From Phycisphaerae bacterium (lineage in GTDB: Bacteria; Planctomycetota; Phycisphaerae; Tepidisphaerales; Tepidisphaeraceae), in assembly GCA_025924315.1 (NCBI GenBank), contig JAICIO010000058.1, positions 1 to 33,694 on the forward strand: a DNA stretch of 33,694 nucleotides. Direction: 5' to 3'. Shown here piece after piece: positions 8,267 through 16,573 of the stretch (the stretch's first letter is position 1; each line of letters starts with the position of its first letter). Under the pieces are notes generated by a model. The model was not told the DNA's origin. It saw only the letters and a list, made by a program, of their open reading frames with translations, and made no database searches. The translations under genes and the position numbers were made by a program.

Positions 8267-9733
8267 TCAAAATTCGAGACCACCACGCAACTGTGGACGC
8301 TTTTTCTTGGGCTGCGGCGCTGTCGCGGTCGCGGTTGCTGGGGCGGATTCGACTTCGGTCGCGCGTTTGATTGACAGCGAAATCCGCCGGGCGTCCTTGT
8401 CAATCTCAAGCACGCGCACTTTGACCGATTGGCCCGGTTTCACGACGTCGCCCGGCGTTCGCACGCGGTTGTTCGCGAGCTCGCTTACGTGCACGAGGCC
8501 TTCGAGCCCGGGTTCGAGCTCAACGAACGCGCCGAAGTCCGCGATGCGCGTGACCGTGCCGGGGACAACCATGTCGAGCGCATAGCGATCCGTCACATTT
8601 GCCCACGGATCCGGGCCGGCCTGCTTCAGACTGAAGCTCATGCGCTTGGCGGTCGGATCGACGCTCAGCACGACGAGCCGCAGCGTGTCGCCTTCGCGAA
8701 CGACGTCGCTCGGATGCTTAATCCGCTGCCAGCTGATTTCGCTCACGGGGAGCAGACCCTCAAGTCCTTCTTCCACTTCGATGAACGCGCCAAACGATTC
8801 GACCTTCGTCACGCGGCCGGTGACCTGCGTGCCGACCGAATATCGTCCTTCAGCACCGGTCCACGGATCGGCCATCGTCTGCTTCAGGCTCAGGCTCATC
8901 TTGCCGGTTTCTTTGTCGAGCTTGATGATCTTCACATCAACGACGTCGCCGACCTTGAGGAACTCTTCCGGCTTTCGTCCGCGGCGGTGGGTGATTTCGC
9001 TGATGTGGAGAAGGCCGTCCATCCCGCCGAGATCGACGAACGCGCCGTAGTCCATCAGGCTGCGCACCGTTCCGCGACGGATCTGCCCTTCGGCGACTTC
9101 AGTGAGCATCTTCTGCTTCGCTTCTTCTTTTTCGCGCTCCAGCAGATTGCGTCGCGACAGAATGAGATTGCGCGCCTCGCGGCTGAATTGGGTGACCTCC
9201 GCCGTCAGCTTCTGGCCGATGTACGTGGACAGATCGGGTTGAAAATAGAGATCAACCTGCCCCGCGGGCATGAAGCCGCGCATGTTCTTCACCTGCAGCT
9301 CCAGCCCACCTTTGTTCACACCGGTGACGGTGCCTTCGATTACCTGGCCGACTTCGAGATTTTCCCAGCTGACATTCTGCGCGGCCGCGCCCTTCTTCGA
9401 GAGAATGAGCAGCCCTTCGCGCGGGTCGTACTTCTCGACGTTGAATTCCATTTCCGTGCCGACGGTGGGAATCTCATCGAACTGCATGAGCTGCGCAAGG
9501 CCCTGGCTCTTTCCGCCGAAGTCGACGAACACTTCGCCCTTTTTCTCGTCGACGGTCACAATCCGACCCTTGCGAATGCCTTTGAGCTGCTGGTCCGCTG
9601 TCTGCTTTTCCTGGGGCTTGTCGAAGCCGTAGAGCGCGTCCATCGACACGCCCTCAAGAGCGGCGTCGACCTCGGCATCCAGCTTGTCTTCGGGTCGGAA
9701 CTTTTCTTTGTACTCGTCACCACTGCGGGCCAT
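8267..9733 (-). CDS. rpsA: S1 RNA-binding domain protein (ribosomal protein S1-like)
   Basis: A 488-residue cytoplasmic RNA-binding protein with five S1 (OB-fold) repeats at about 54-113, 130-194, 216-284, 302-370 and 388-456. The last three carry full motifs such as YGAFVDLGGMDGLLHISEI, FGAFIEVEEGLEGLLPVSEI and FGAFVELEPGLEGLVHVSEL. Domains 1-2 are more divergent, as in ribosomal S1, where they contact the ribosome. An acidic N-terminus and a Lys/Arg/Pro-rich tail (QPKKKRPQLRGG) flank them. S1 proteins hold mRNA on the 30S subunit for initiation. Five domains rather than the six of E. coli S1 leaves open a paralogue with another RNA role, so the symbol is tentative. A palindromic repeat follows the stop after 4 bases. 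Confidence 0.88.
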   Translation of the reverse strand: MARSGDEYKEKFRPEDKLDAEVDAALEGVSMDALYGFDKPQEKQTADQQLKGIRKGRIVTVDEKKGEVFVDFGGKSQGLAQLMQFDEIPTVGTEMEFNVEKYDPREGLLILSKKGAAAQNVSWENLEVGQVIEGTVTGVNKGGLELQVKNMRGFMPAGQVDLYFQPDLSTYIGQKLTAEVTQFSREARNLILSRRNLLEREKEEAKQKMLTEVAEGQIRRGTVRSLMDYGAFVDLGGMDGLLHISEITHRRGRKPEEFLKVGDVVDVKIIKLDKETGKMSLSLKQTMADPWTGAEGRYSVGTQVTGRVTKVESFGAFIEVEEGLEGLLPVSEISWQRIKHPSDVVREGDTLRLVVLSVDPTAKRMSFSLKQAGPDPWANVTDRYALDMVVPGTVTRIADFGAFVELEPGLEGLVHVSELANNRVRTPGDVVKPGQSVKVRVLEIDKDARRISLSIKRATEVESAPATATATAPQPKKKRPQLRGGLEF

Positions 9734-9819
9734 AGTTTCCTCACGTCACGACTCAGGGATAGCTCGGCAATGGTATCCGGATTGGAAGGATTGGAAAAGC
9801 GAAGCATCGGGTCGAATTC

Positions 9820-9867
9820 GCTTGCGGTTTCGCAAATCAAAGCGTGTTGATCTGCGAAACCGCAAGC
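9820..9867. repeat. 21-bp inverted repeat after htrA-like gene
   Basis: Arms 9820-9840 and 9847-9867 (GCTTGCGGTTTCGC and complement) match at 20 of 21 positions around a 6-base loop. The structure begins 3 bases after the protease stop codon on the minus strand, so it probably folds at the mRNA 3' end. No clear T-run follows. The TAA stop plus the adjoining GCCGCTTGCGG resembles the TAAGCCGCAAGCGGC words at 27184 and 28482. Confidence 0.8.
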
Positions 9868-9870
9868 GGC

Positions 9871-11043
9871 TTACTCACGTTCTTTTGTGAGCTCGATGGA
9901 GACTTCCGCGCGTTGACCATTCCTCAGGATGGTGAGCTTCACCACATCTCCCGCGACGTGGTGTTCGAGGATGCGGTAGATGTCTTCTTCGCTGTGAACC
10001 TGTTGGCCGTCGATCGCCTGGATGATGTCACCGAGGGTGATGCTGCCGTCGCGTTCGCGTGAGCTTCCGCGGAGGCCGGCGCGCTCCGCGGGCGAGTCGG
10101 GCTCGACGTCGATAATCAGCACGCCATCGATGCCGAGCCGGCCGAGAAGGAGATCGCTCACCGGCTGATTGAACTTCACGCTAAGGGACGGACGTTCGAC
10201 GCGGCCGTGCGCGATGATCTGCGGGACGATGCGGTTGATCGTATCAACGGGAATGGCGAAGCCGATTCCGGCATTGGACCCGGACTGGCTATAGATGGCG
10301 GTGTTCATGCCGATGAGCCGGCCGGCACTGTCGAGCAACGGTCCGCCGGAGTTCCCGGGATTGACGGCGGCGTCGGTTTGAATGACCTGCTCGAGCGTTT
10401 TGCCTGGCCCGGTGTCGATCGTTCGACCCAGCGCGGACACGATGCCCGCCGTCAGCGTCTGATCGAGTCCATACGGATCGCCGATCGCGAACGTCTTTTG
10501 TCCGACCTTCAGATCGCGGCTGGTGCCGACCGCGATGGGCACCATTTTACTCGCCGGCGCGTGCACCTGCAGCACCGCGATGTCCTGTGTTTCAGCGGCG
10601 CCGGTCAGCTCGGCGTCGAGAGTTGTGTGGTCTGCGAGCGTGACCTTCGCGGCGTTCGCGCCGCTGAGGACATGGAAATTCGTCACGATGTGACCGGCGG
10701 TGTCCCAGATGAAGCCGGATCCCGTGCCCGACGGCACCTGCACGCGGCGAAGGTTCCGCAGATCGACGCGTTCCTGGAGCGTGGTGATGAACACGACGGA
10801 TGGGCTGGCATTGCGGAAGAGCTGGATGGTCGATTTTTCGTCGGCCGCGAGATCGCCCCGTGGCGCGACGACGCGAGCCGTCGTCGCGGGTGAGCCGCGA
10901 TCGCCCCACGTGCGATAAAACAGCCATCCGAGCAGGAGGCCAAGAATCAAAAAGAGAATCATCCCCCGCCACTGCGTCGGCGGAGTCTGCGGGCGATGGA
11001 TCGCCCGATGCAATTCGTCGTCTTCAAAATAATCGCGCGTCAC
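9871..11043 (-). CDS. HtrA/DegP-type membrane-anchored serine protease
   Basis: A 390-residue trypsin-like (S1C) protease. A short acidic cytoplasmic segment is followed by one membrane anchor (about 28-46, MILFLILGLLLGWLFY), the protease domain and a C-terminal PDZ domain (about 300-385, GVLIIDVEPDSPAERAGLRG). The triad is visible as His124 (TNFHVL), Asp154 (TQDIAVLQV) and Ser232 (NPGNSGGPLL). Such enzymes degrade misfolded envelope proteins, with PDZ-controlled activation. A GTG start at 11043 is chosen because an open frame continuing upstream runs into an intergenic hairpin repeat and is unlikely to be coding. A start at ATG 10962, just before the anchor and behind a G-rich stretch, is also possible. 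Confidence 0.88.
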   Translation of the reverse strand: MTRDYFEDDELHRAIHRPQTPPTQWRGMILFLILGLLLGWLFYRTWGDRGSPATTARVVAPRGDLAADEKSTIQLFRNASPSVVFITTLQERVDLRNLRRVQVPSGTGSGFIWDTAGHIVTNFHVLSGANAAKVTLADHTTLDAELTGAAETQDIAVLQVHAPASKMVPIAVGTSRDLKVGQKTFAIGDPYGLDQTLTAGIVSALGRTIDTGPGKTLEQVIQTDAAVNPGNSGGPLLDSAGRLIGMNTAIYSQSGSNAGIGFAIPVDTINRIVPQIIAHGRVERPSLSVKFNQPVSDLLLGRLGIDGVLIIDVEPDSPAERAGLRGSSRERDGSITLGDIIQAIDGQQVHSEEDIYRILEHHVAGDVVKLTILRNGQRAEVSIELTKERE

Positions 11044-11055
11044 ATCGGAGAGATT

Positions 11056-11225
11056 AACCACAGATGAACGCAGATTCACACAGATCAAGAGAAGAATTTT
11101 CTCTCCACGAATGGACACGAATGAACACGAAGCAAAGAAAAGCACCTGTCATTGCTCCTTCGTGACCCTTTGTGTCCTTCGTGGACGAGCTTCTTATCTG
11201 TGTTCATCCGTGTTCGTCTGTGGTT
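11056..11225. repeat. Long nested hairpin repeat (CAGATGAACGCAGATT / CACGAATGAACACGAA)
   Basis: Two concentric inverted repeats. The outer arms 11056-11085 and 11196-11225 are built of CACAGATGAACGCAGATT-like words; the inner arms 11105-11132 and 11158-11184 of CCACGAATGGACACGAATG-like words. The same words recur at 15329-15398, 19150-19232 and 31331-31664. This copy lies upstream of the htrA-like gene and fills most of the gap to the PEP-CTERM gene. Confidence 0.85.
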
Positions 11226-11242
11226 CCCTTCTTTCAGCGCGC

Positions 11243-11279
11243 AAAAATGAGGCGAGAGTTGAGTGGGTCAACCCTCGCC
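11243..11279 (-). terminator. Rho-independent terminator of PEP-CTERM gene
   Basis: On the minus strand GGCGAGGGTTGA and TCAACTCTCGCC form a 12-bp stem (one G-U pair in RNA) with a CCCAC loop, followed by TCATTTTTGC. It lies about 22 bases after the PEP-CTERM stop and reads in the same direction. Confidence 0.85.
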
Positions 11280-11301
11280 CCGGGGAAGGAGATTGAATCG
11301 T

Positions 11302-12072
11302 TTACGCCATCAGCGTGGCGAGCTGCTTTCGGCTGCGGACCAGCAGCATCCCTCCCAGCGTCGCAAGTCCTGCATAAGCCGCGGGCGGAAGCGGAACCGC
11401 CGCGACGTTGTCGCACTTCGTGATTTGGACGGCCAGGTCGTTGTAGTCCGCCCAGCTGCGCTTGATCGGCAGATTGCTCGTGAGATCCAGATCTTCCCAG
11501 AACATCACCCACATCGGGCTGGTCTGATCTTTCAGTCCTTCAATCTCGAACGTGACCATGTGGTCGCGGCCGTCCGAGTTCATGCTCTTGAGCGACGATT
11601 GAGTTCCACTGTCGCCGGTGCGTGCCCAATCAAAGGTCGCGCCGTTCATGTTGTGCGTGGCCTCGCCCGTCGCGTTGTAGCCGTAACCGGTTACATCCAG
11701 AATCGAGTGATAACCGTGGCTGTCGAAGCAGCCGAGTTCCTGTGTGTTGTAAGAAAACGCCGCCAGCGCTTTCACCTGAAACGACCCGCCGCACCACGAC
11801 TGATCGGTCGCATCGCCGATGTGTCCATCGTTGATCGACATCGGACCGGTGTAGGTCATGTTGTCGTCGACGCGTTTGGCCGTGACGGCGCCCGCGTAGT
11901 AGTCATCGCCGACCTTGTGGAAATTCACGCCGTACGAATGGCTGAGGATGTCCATCTGGCTGGCTTCGTTCGCGGGTGGTGGCTTGAAGGTCGTGAAGTT
12001 CGCCTTCGCGTCCACCGCGCCCAGTCCGACCAGAGCGGCCAGTGCAAGTGATTTGATCCAGCGGTTTCGCAT
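11302..12072 (-). CDS. Secreted PEP-CTERM protein with DUF4114-like region
   Basis: A 256-residue exported protein. A signal peptide covers about residues 1-24 (hydrophobic core SLALAALVGLGAV, ending DAKA). Residues 175-220 resemble DUF4114 with its D-Y-N-D-L signature (SWADYNDLAVQI) after a WVMFWEDLDL strand. The C-terminus is a PEP-CTERM-type sorting signal: VPLPPAAYAGLATLGGMLLV then the basic stop SRKQ. Exosortase recognises such tails and moves the protein to the cell surface or its matrix; no exosortase gene is in the window. The start has a good ribosome-binding site, GAGGAG a few bases before the ATG. A strong terminator follows, so it is probably a single-gene unit. Cysteines at about 93 and 114 may form a disulphide. 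Confidence 0.85.
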   Translation of the reverse strand: MRNRWIKSLALAALVGLGAVDAKANFTTFKPPPANEASQMDILSHSYGVNFHKVGDDYYAGAVTAKRVDDNMTYTGPMSINDGHIGDATDQSWCGGSFQVKALAAFSYNTQELGCFDSHGYHSILDVTGYGYNATGEATHNMNGATFDWARTGDSGTQSSLKSMNSDGRDHMVTFEIEGLKDQTSPMWVMFWEDLDLTSNLPIKRSWADYNDLAVQITKCDNVAAVPLPPAAYAGLATLGGMLLVRSRKQLATLMA

Positions 12073-12314
12073 ATCTCTCTCCTCAATTTCCCCAAGCGCG
12101 ACTGCGTTGAATGAAACCTAGCACGGCTTTATTTCGCGGCAGGAAAAAGCAAGCGAATCCGGCGAGCACCGAGGGGAAAAGAGGTGGGTTTATGCCGTAC
12201 GAAGCGCGCGTGCCGGTACACAAACCGCGCAGGAAGGTTATCAGTCGTTGGGTTTACTATTTTTTCGTTGAAGTGAGTGCCGCGGGGCGTGGGTCAAGGG
12301 CCGGGACGGTGGTC

Positions 12315-12650
12315 CTATTCGAGATCGTCCGGATCGATTTCGTCGATGAGCGAAGGCAGATCCCTCGCGCCGTGAAGAACCCGAAATACCACGGTGTCGT
12401 CGTCGACCGATCGAAAAAAGATCAGATAATTTCGATAAGGCCTCACGGGTGTGACGCGCATTCCGTCGAGACGCGGATCGGGCGAATTCCAGTAATTGCC
12501 GGTCCCGGGCATGTCGAGAAGCGATTTGATGGATTGCTCGATCGCGTCGAGGACTTTATCGGCCGCGCCGGGATTTCGCGCATGGAGGTATCGATAAATC
12601 TCGATGACGTCGTCGGCCACGAGCTTGTGACGACGGATAGCGCGATTCAT
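12315..12650 (-). CDS. RelE/ParE-family toxin
   Basis: A 111-residue protein of the ParE/RelE fold. Hallmarks are the helix DVIEIYRYLHARNPGAADKVLDAIEQSI, LLDMPGTG, GMRVTPVRPYRNYLIFFR and VVFRVLHGARDL. ParE members poison gyrase and RelE members cut mRNA; the sequence favours the ParE/YoeB-like plasmid-stability group but does not decide the target. The ATG at 12650 overlaps the antitoxin's TGA by four bases (ATGA), the usual sign of translational coupling in such pairs. Open sequence upstream of this ATG belongs to the antitoxin gene in another frame. Confidence 0.9.
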   Translation of the reverse strand: MNRAIRRHKLVADDVIEIYRYLHARNPGAADKVLDAIEQSIKSLLDMPGTGNYWNSPDPRLDGMRVTPVRPYRNYLIFFRSVDDDTVVFRVLHGARDLPSLIDEIDPDDLE

Positions 12651-12916
12651 CGCTTGGTTCTGGCTCGAGGGGAGACGGCGGATTTGGCGGCGCGTCGGAT
12701 CGACGCCCAATCCTTGTCATCCATGATCACCGTTGGCCCACTCTCCAAGGCGTCGATCAATTTCTGGTCGATCGCGCGTCGAGCTTCGCGCTCGCGAGCG
12801 CGACGCAACATATCACGCAGGTATTCGCTCGTCGTGCCATATCCCCCTGCCTTGACCTGATCGTCGACCCACTTTTTCAGGTCGTTCGGAAGGGAGACGT
12901 TCATCGTCGTGCGCAT
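12647..12916 (-). CDS. ParD/CopG-like ribbon-helix-helix antitoxin
   Basis: An 89-residue antitoxin upstream of and overlapping the toxin. The N-terminus TTMNVSLPNDLKKWVDDQVKAGGYGTTSEYLRDMLRRARE is a ribbon-helix-helix DNA-binding domain typical of ParD. The C-terminal part (QKLIDALESGP...DWASIRRAAK) is the expected toxin-binding tail. It neutralises the toxin and normally represses the shared promoter. A purine-rich AAAGGA lies about 12 bases before the first ATG, and an internal ATG at codon 5 is a second possible start. The pair lies in the minus strand between the PEP-CTERM gene and hisA, with no neighbour that explains it. Confidence 0.9.
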   Translation of the reverse strand: MRTTMNVSLPNDLKKWVDDQVKAGGYGTTSEYLRDMLRRAREREARRAIDQKLIDALESGPTVIMDDKDWASIRRAAKSAVSPRARTKR

Positions 12917-12972
12917 GAAGGAATTCTATCCTTTGCTTGGCCTTGTTGCAAATTGTGGCACAAAACCAAGCA

Positions 12973-13701
12973 TCACGAGCTGGCGACCTCAATGGCCTGG
13001 GCCAAGTTCACTTTCCCCTCATAAAGGCTCCGGCCAACGATCACACCCCAGACCGAGAGCTGCCTCAGCGCCTTGATGTGCTCGATCGAGCCGACGCCTC
13101 CGCTGGCGATCACCCGCGTGTCGCCGGCTTCTGCGAGCAGCTCCGTGTGATGCAGATTGGGCCCCTGCAGCATGCCATCTTTCGCGACGTCCGTATAGAG
13201 AATCGCGGCGAGGTCCCAGCCGCTGACTTGCTTGGCGACTTCGACCGCGCTGCGCTCGGAGGTTTGCGTCCAGCCGCGCGTCGCGACCATGCCTTCTTTC
13301 GCGTCAAGCGCGAGAATCAGTTGCTTCGCGAGATGATCCTGCTTCGCGAGCGATTCGAACCACGGCCAATCTTCGATCGCTTTCGTTCCCACGACCACGC
13401 GTTTTGCGCCGGCGTTCAGCAATTCGTGAACGTCTTCCGTCGAGCGCACCCCGCCGCCGACTTCGACCTGCAACTTCGTCGACTGGATGATCTTCCCAAT
13501 AAGTTCCGCCTGCATCGGCCGGCCGCTCTTCGCGCCGTCGAGATCGACAATGTGCATCCACTTCGCGCCGGCATCTGCGAACAGCTTCGCGGTCTCAATC
13601 GGGTCGAGGTCGTAGTTCGTCTGCCGACCGTAATCGCCTTGGGCGAGGCGAACGACTTTGCCTTCACGGAGATCAATACTGGGAATAACTTCTAACGCCA
13701 C
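12973..13701 (-). CDS. hisA: Phosphoribosylformimino-AICAR isomerase (HisA)
   Basis: A 242-residue TIM-barrel isomerase of histidine biosynthesis, converting ProFAR to PRFAR. Expected residues are present: the first catalytic Asp in VIPSIDLREGKVVRL (Asp10), the second in LALDAKEG (Asp133), phosphate-binding glycines in VEVGGGVRS and VIASGGVGS, and YTDVAKDGMLQGPN. A GTG start at 13701 gives the usual family length; the frame stays open upstream but runs into a palindromic repeat. No other histidine gene is next to it, so the pathway is scattered in this genome. The upstream neighbour is a cupin gene, separated by the repeat. Confidence 0.94.
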   Translation of the reverse strand: MALEVIPSIDLREGKVVRLAQGDYGRQTNYDLDPIETAKLFADAGAKWMHIVDLDGAKSGRPMQAELIGKIIQSTKLQVEVGGGVRSTEDVHELLNAGAKRVVVGTKAIEDWPWFESLAKQDHLAKQLILALDAKEGMVATRGWTQTSERSAVEVAKQVSGWDLAAILYTDVAKDGMLQGPNLHHTELLAEAGDTRVIASGGVGSIEHIKALRQLSVWGVIVGRSLYEGKVNLAQAIEVASS

Positions 13702-13723
13702 GAGTTGTCTTTCTTCTGTTTCT

Positions 13724-13791
13724 GTAGCACGGGCAACTTGCCCGTGCCTCCGCTCTTCCAAACGAAGGCACGGGCTGGTAGCCCGTGCTAC
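13724..13791. repeat. Paired palindrome (GCACGGGC...GCCCGTGC type)
   Basis: Outer arms 13724-13749 and 13766-13791 share GTAGCACGGGC and its complement. Each arm folds on itself (GCACGGGCAA-C-TTGCCCGTGC; GCACGGGCT-GGT-AGCCCGTGC). It ends 5 bases from the cupin stop codon and precedes hisA. Confidence 0.88.
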
Positions 13792-13796
13792 GAAGA

Positions 13797-14159
13797 TCAC
13801 GAATCGCGATGTACCGTCGTGGGCGAAAATGCAGGCAGACAAATCGCGACGTATTCCGCTCCATCTGCTTCCGGCGACGAATACTGCACCCACTCGCCCG
13901 CGTGCGCGACAATCGCCTGCCCCGCCTTCACATCCATCTGCCCGCCGCCATGCTTCACGCGAAGCATGCCTTTGAGCACAATTGTGAACTCATCAAATTG
14001 CGGCGTCTGGCCGGGCTCGACCCAGCCGCTCGGGCTTTTCATCCGCGCGATCGACAACCGCGACTCGTTGCTGTTCACGCGTCCGATGAATTCTTCGATG
14101 ATCTTCGGCTTGTTCCCCGCCGCCTCGATCCGCGTCGGTTGTGAAATCAATGTCGGCAT
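13797..14159 (-). CDS. Small cupin-domain protein
   Basis: A 120-residue single-domain cupin. Beta-strand motifs are visible in FDEFTIVLKGMLRVKHGGGQMDVKAGQAIVAHAGEWVQYSSPEADGAEYVAICLPAFSP, corresponding to the two cupin motifs (about residues 45-75 and 80-105). Metal-binding histidines are poorly conserved: motif 1 has FDEF rather than HxH. It may therefore bind a small ligand without the classical Fe/Mn site. It lies between hisA and the dihydrouridine synthase gene, with paired palindromes on both sides, so it is probably not tightly co-transcribed. Substrate unknown. Confidence 0.8.
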   Translation of the reverse strand: MPTLISQPTRIEAAGNKPKIIEEFIGRVNSNESRLSIARMKSPSGWVEPGQTPQFDEFTIVLKGMLRVKHGGGQMDVKAGQAIVAHAGEWVQYSSPEADGAEYVAICLPAFSPTTVHRDS

Positions 14160-14174
14160 AATGGTCGGTCTTTC

Positions 14175-14252
14175 TTGTACGGTGCGCTTCAGCGCACCCG
14201 TTATTATTCGCCTCTCGAATGAATAACCGGTGCGCTGAAGCGCACCCTACAA
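14175..14252. repeat. Inverted repeat of the GGTGCGCTTCAGCGCACC family
   Basis: Arms 14175-14205 and 14222-14252 match over 31 bases with two mismatches, around a 16-base loop. Each arm holds GGTGCGCTTCAGCGCACC. Same family as 8183-8262 and 17958-18036. It ends one base from the dihydrouridine synthase stop codon. Confidence 0.9.
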
Positions 14253-14253
14253 T

Positions 14254-15312
14254 TCAATCGCTTCCCGCGTGCACGAGATCTTCCGCCTCTTCGAGCATTC
14301 CCGCGTCGCGCGATGCTCGCCAATCCAGAAACCGCGAAATCACATCCTCAAAATCCTGGGTTGAGTTAATCTCGCGCATGCCGTCTTTGAGCATTCGGCA
14401 CGGGTGCATCGTCTTGGAATACCAGCTCACACGCTTGCGGAATTCCGAAACCGCCGCGTGCTCGTGGCGGAAGCGCAGCATGTTGTGGAAATGATCCCGC
14501 ATCATCTGACATTTCTCCTCGATCGTCGGCGGATCGGGGATGATGCCCGTGGTGAGATAACTCCACGTGTCGCGGAAAATCCACGGCTGCGAGAGCGCCC
14601 CGCGGCCGATCATCACGCCCGCGCATTTCGTGTACTCGATCATTCGCTGCGCATCCTGCGGCGTGCGAATGTCGCCGTTGCCGATCACCGGAATCTTCTT
14701 CACCGCCGCGACGACTTCCGCGATTCCGTCGAGCCGCGCTTCGCCGCTGAAACGCATCTCCGTCGTGCGCCCGTGAATCGTCACCAGGGAGACTCCCGCC
14801 TCTTCCAATCGCGCCGCCATGTATGGCGCGACGATGCACGTGTCGTCCCACCCCAGCCGCAGCTTGCACGTGAGCGGAACATTTCGCAGCGACGCTTTGA
14901 TGCGATCGACCATCCGCAGCGTCCGATCGGGATCGCACAGCAGCTTCGATCCGCCGTCCTTTTTCGTGACCTTATCGACCGGGCAGCCCATGTTGATATC
15001 GACGACGGCCGCCCCACGATCCTCCGCCCACCGCGCCGCCTGACATAGCCGATCGGCGTCGCTGCCATACAGCTGAATGCACAGCGGATTGTCCGCCTCG
15101 CACGTCTGCGCCAGGCTCATCGTGTGCGGCGTCGCGCGAAGGATTCCCTCGGGGCTGAGCAAATCGGTCGAAGCGAGACCAACGGACCCGCATGATCGTG
15201 CGACGAGCCGAAACGAAACGTCGCAATACCCCGCCATCGGCGCAAGCAAGACGTTCGTCGCGAGACGAACGTCGCCAATCATCAGGCCGGGATGTTGCGG
15301 GTTCGGAAACAT
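14254..15312 (-). CDS. dusB: tRNA-dihydrouridine synthase (DusB-like)
   Basis: A 352-residue flavoenzyme reducing uridines to dihydrouridine in tRNA. The FMN TIM barrel is clear: LLAPMAGYCDVSFR at the N-terminus, CIQLYGSDADRL, and DINMGCPVDKVTKKDGGSKLL with the catalytic Cys110. These are followed by LTCKLRLGWDD, VTIHGRTTEMRFSGEA, IPVIGNGDIRTPQDA and GVMIGRGALSQPWIF. The C-terminal helical tRNA-binding region (about 245-340) ends in an acidic tail. The pattern matches the DusB subgroup best, but the target position cannot be fixed by eye. Upstream, a long hairpin repeat separates it from the divergent chromate transporter. Confidence 0.92.
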   Translation of the reverse strand: MFPNPQHPGLMIGDVRLATNVLLAPMAGYCDVSFRLVARSCGSVGLASTDLLSPEGILRATPHTMSLAQTCEADNPLCIQLYGSDADRLCQAARWAEDRGAAVVDINMGCPVDKVTKKDGGSKLLCDPDRTLRMVDRIKASLRNVPLTCKLRLGWDDTCIVAPYMAARLEEAGVSLVTIHGRTTEMRFSGEARLDGIAEVVAAVKKIPVIGNGDIRTPQDAQRMIEYTKCAGVMIGRGALSQPWIFRDTWSYLTTGIIPDPPTIEEKCQMMRDHFHNMLRFRHEHAAVSEFRKRVSWYSKTMHPCRMLKDGMREINSTQDFEDVISRFLDWRASRDAGMLEEAEDLVHAGSD

Positions 15313-15328
15313 GAGCGAGGCATTTTAG

Positions 15329-15398
15329 CCGCAGATGAACGCAGATTCACGCAGATCAGGACGCGATTTGATCTGCGTTCATCTGCGTGCGTCTGCGG
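15329..15398. repeat. Hairpin repeat (CGCAGATGAACGCAGATT type)
   Basis: Arms 15329-15358 and 15369-15398 of CGCAGATGAACGCAGATT-like words face each other around a 10-base loop. The repeat occupies almost the entire gap between the divergent starts of the dihydrouridine synthase (15312) and chromate transporter (15414) genes, so promoters for both must lie in or beside it. Confidence 0.85.
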
Positions 15399-15413
15399 TT
15401 AACCTAATTTCCA

Positions 15414-16550
15414 ATGAAGGATCGCCTGATCGAGCTCGCGAAGCTGTTCACCAAGCTCGGCTTCACCGCGTTTGGTGGGCCCGCGGCGCATATTGCGATG
15501 ATGGAGGATGAAGTCGTCGTGCGGCGGAAGTGGCTCGACCGCACGCATTTCCTGGACATCGTCGCCGCCGTCAATTTCGTGCCCGGGCCGAATTCGACCG
15601 AGCTGGCGATTCATATCGGGCAAATCCGAGCGGGTTTCATCGGGCTACTCACATCCGGCGTCTGCTTCATCACGCCGGCGGTGCTGATCATCTTGGCCAT
15701 CGCCTGGGCGTATGTGCAGTACGGCACGCTGCCGAAAGTTCAAAGCGCAATGCTCGGCATCAGCGCCGCGGTGGTGGCGATCGTCGCCGCGGCGATGATT
15801 CGGTTCGGGCGAACGGCGCTGCGCGGCACGTTCAGCGTGATCGTCGCAATCGCGTCCCTCGCACTGGCGATCGTTCTACGTCGATACTCGAAGTTGCAAC
15901 CGGAGATTGTCGTGCTCGCGCTCGCAGCGCTGGCTGGCGCGATCAAGAACGGCTGGCTGCGCCGAACGCGACTCCCGATGCTCTCGCTGAACCTCGCCGC
16001 CCTTGCCCCGATCGCGTGGTTCTTCTTCAAGATCGGAGGAACGCTCTTCGGCAGCGGATACGTGCTCGTCAGCTACCTGCAAAGCGGCCTCGTCGTGCAG
16101 CGCCATTGGCTGACGAACCAGCAGTTGCTCGACGCGGTCGCGGTCGGACAATTCACCCCCGGCCCGCTCCTCACCACCGCCACGTTCATCGGCTATCTGC
16201 TGGGCAACCAGCATTTCAACGGCGGAGTGACCGGCGGAATCATCGGCGCGGTCACGGCGACCATCGCGATCTTCCTCCCGTCCTTCATCTTCGTCGCGAT
16301 CCTCGGCCCGATGCTCCAGCGCATCCGCCACAATCGCTACGCACGCGGCGCGCTGGACGCGATGAACGCCGCGGTCGTTGCGCTGATCCTCGTGGTGCTC
16401 GTCAATGTTGGAATATCGGCGCTGAAGGATTGGCTGACGATTCTGATCGCGGTCGCGTCGCTCGCGCTGCTCATTTGGCGCAACGTCAATGCGACGTGGA
16501 TCGTCCTCGCGTCGGGCATCATCGGCCTGATCGCGTCGTTGCTGCGCTGA
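15414..16550 (+). CDS. chrA: Chromate-type transporter (ChrA family)
   Basis: A 378-residue inner-membrane transporter made of two homologous CHR domains. The first has the motifs FTKLGFTAFGGPAAH and NFVPGPNSTELAIHIG. The second repeats them as FFKIGGTLFGSGYVLVSYL and VGQFTPGPLLTTATFIGYL. About ten hydrophobic segments are visible. Characterised members export chromate, but many homologues are found in organisms without chromate exposure and the true substrate may be another oxyanion. The ATG at 15414 starts directly at the conserved N-terminus. The gene converges with the GNAT gene, leaving a 23-base gap with no obvious terminator. Confidence 0.92.
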   Translation: MKDRLIELAKLFTKLGFTAFGGPAAHIAMMEDEVVVRRKWLDRTHFLDIVAAVNFVPGPNSTELAIHIGQIRAGFIGLLTSGVCFITPAVLIILAIAWAYVQYGTLPKVQSAMLGISAAVVAIVAAAMIRFGRTALRGTFSVIVAIASLALAIVLRRYSKLQPEIVVLALAALAGAIKNGWLRRTRLPMLSLNLAALAPIAWFFFKIGGTLFGSGYVLVSYLQSGLVVQRHWLTNQQLLDAVAVGQFTPGPLLTTATFIGYLLGNQHFNGGVTGGIIGAVTATIAIFLPSFIFVAILGPMLQRIRHNRYARGALDAMNAAVVALILVVLVNVGISALKDWLTILIAVASLALLIWRNVNATWIVLASGIIGLIASLLR

Positions 16551-16573
16551 GCGCCGCTTTTCCACGAAGCAGT

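Noticed and set aside
8167-8409. N-terminal extension of toroid/DUF4159-like copy B
   Set aside because: It would translate a 30-bp inverted repeat and overlap the S1-domain gene; the ATG at 8166 gives a proper signal peptide.
8429-9850. Long plus-strand open frame opposite the S1-domain gene
   Set aside because: The opposite strand encodes five clean S1 domains; this frame has no recognisable motif and low-complexity composition.
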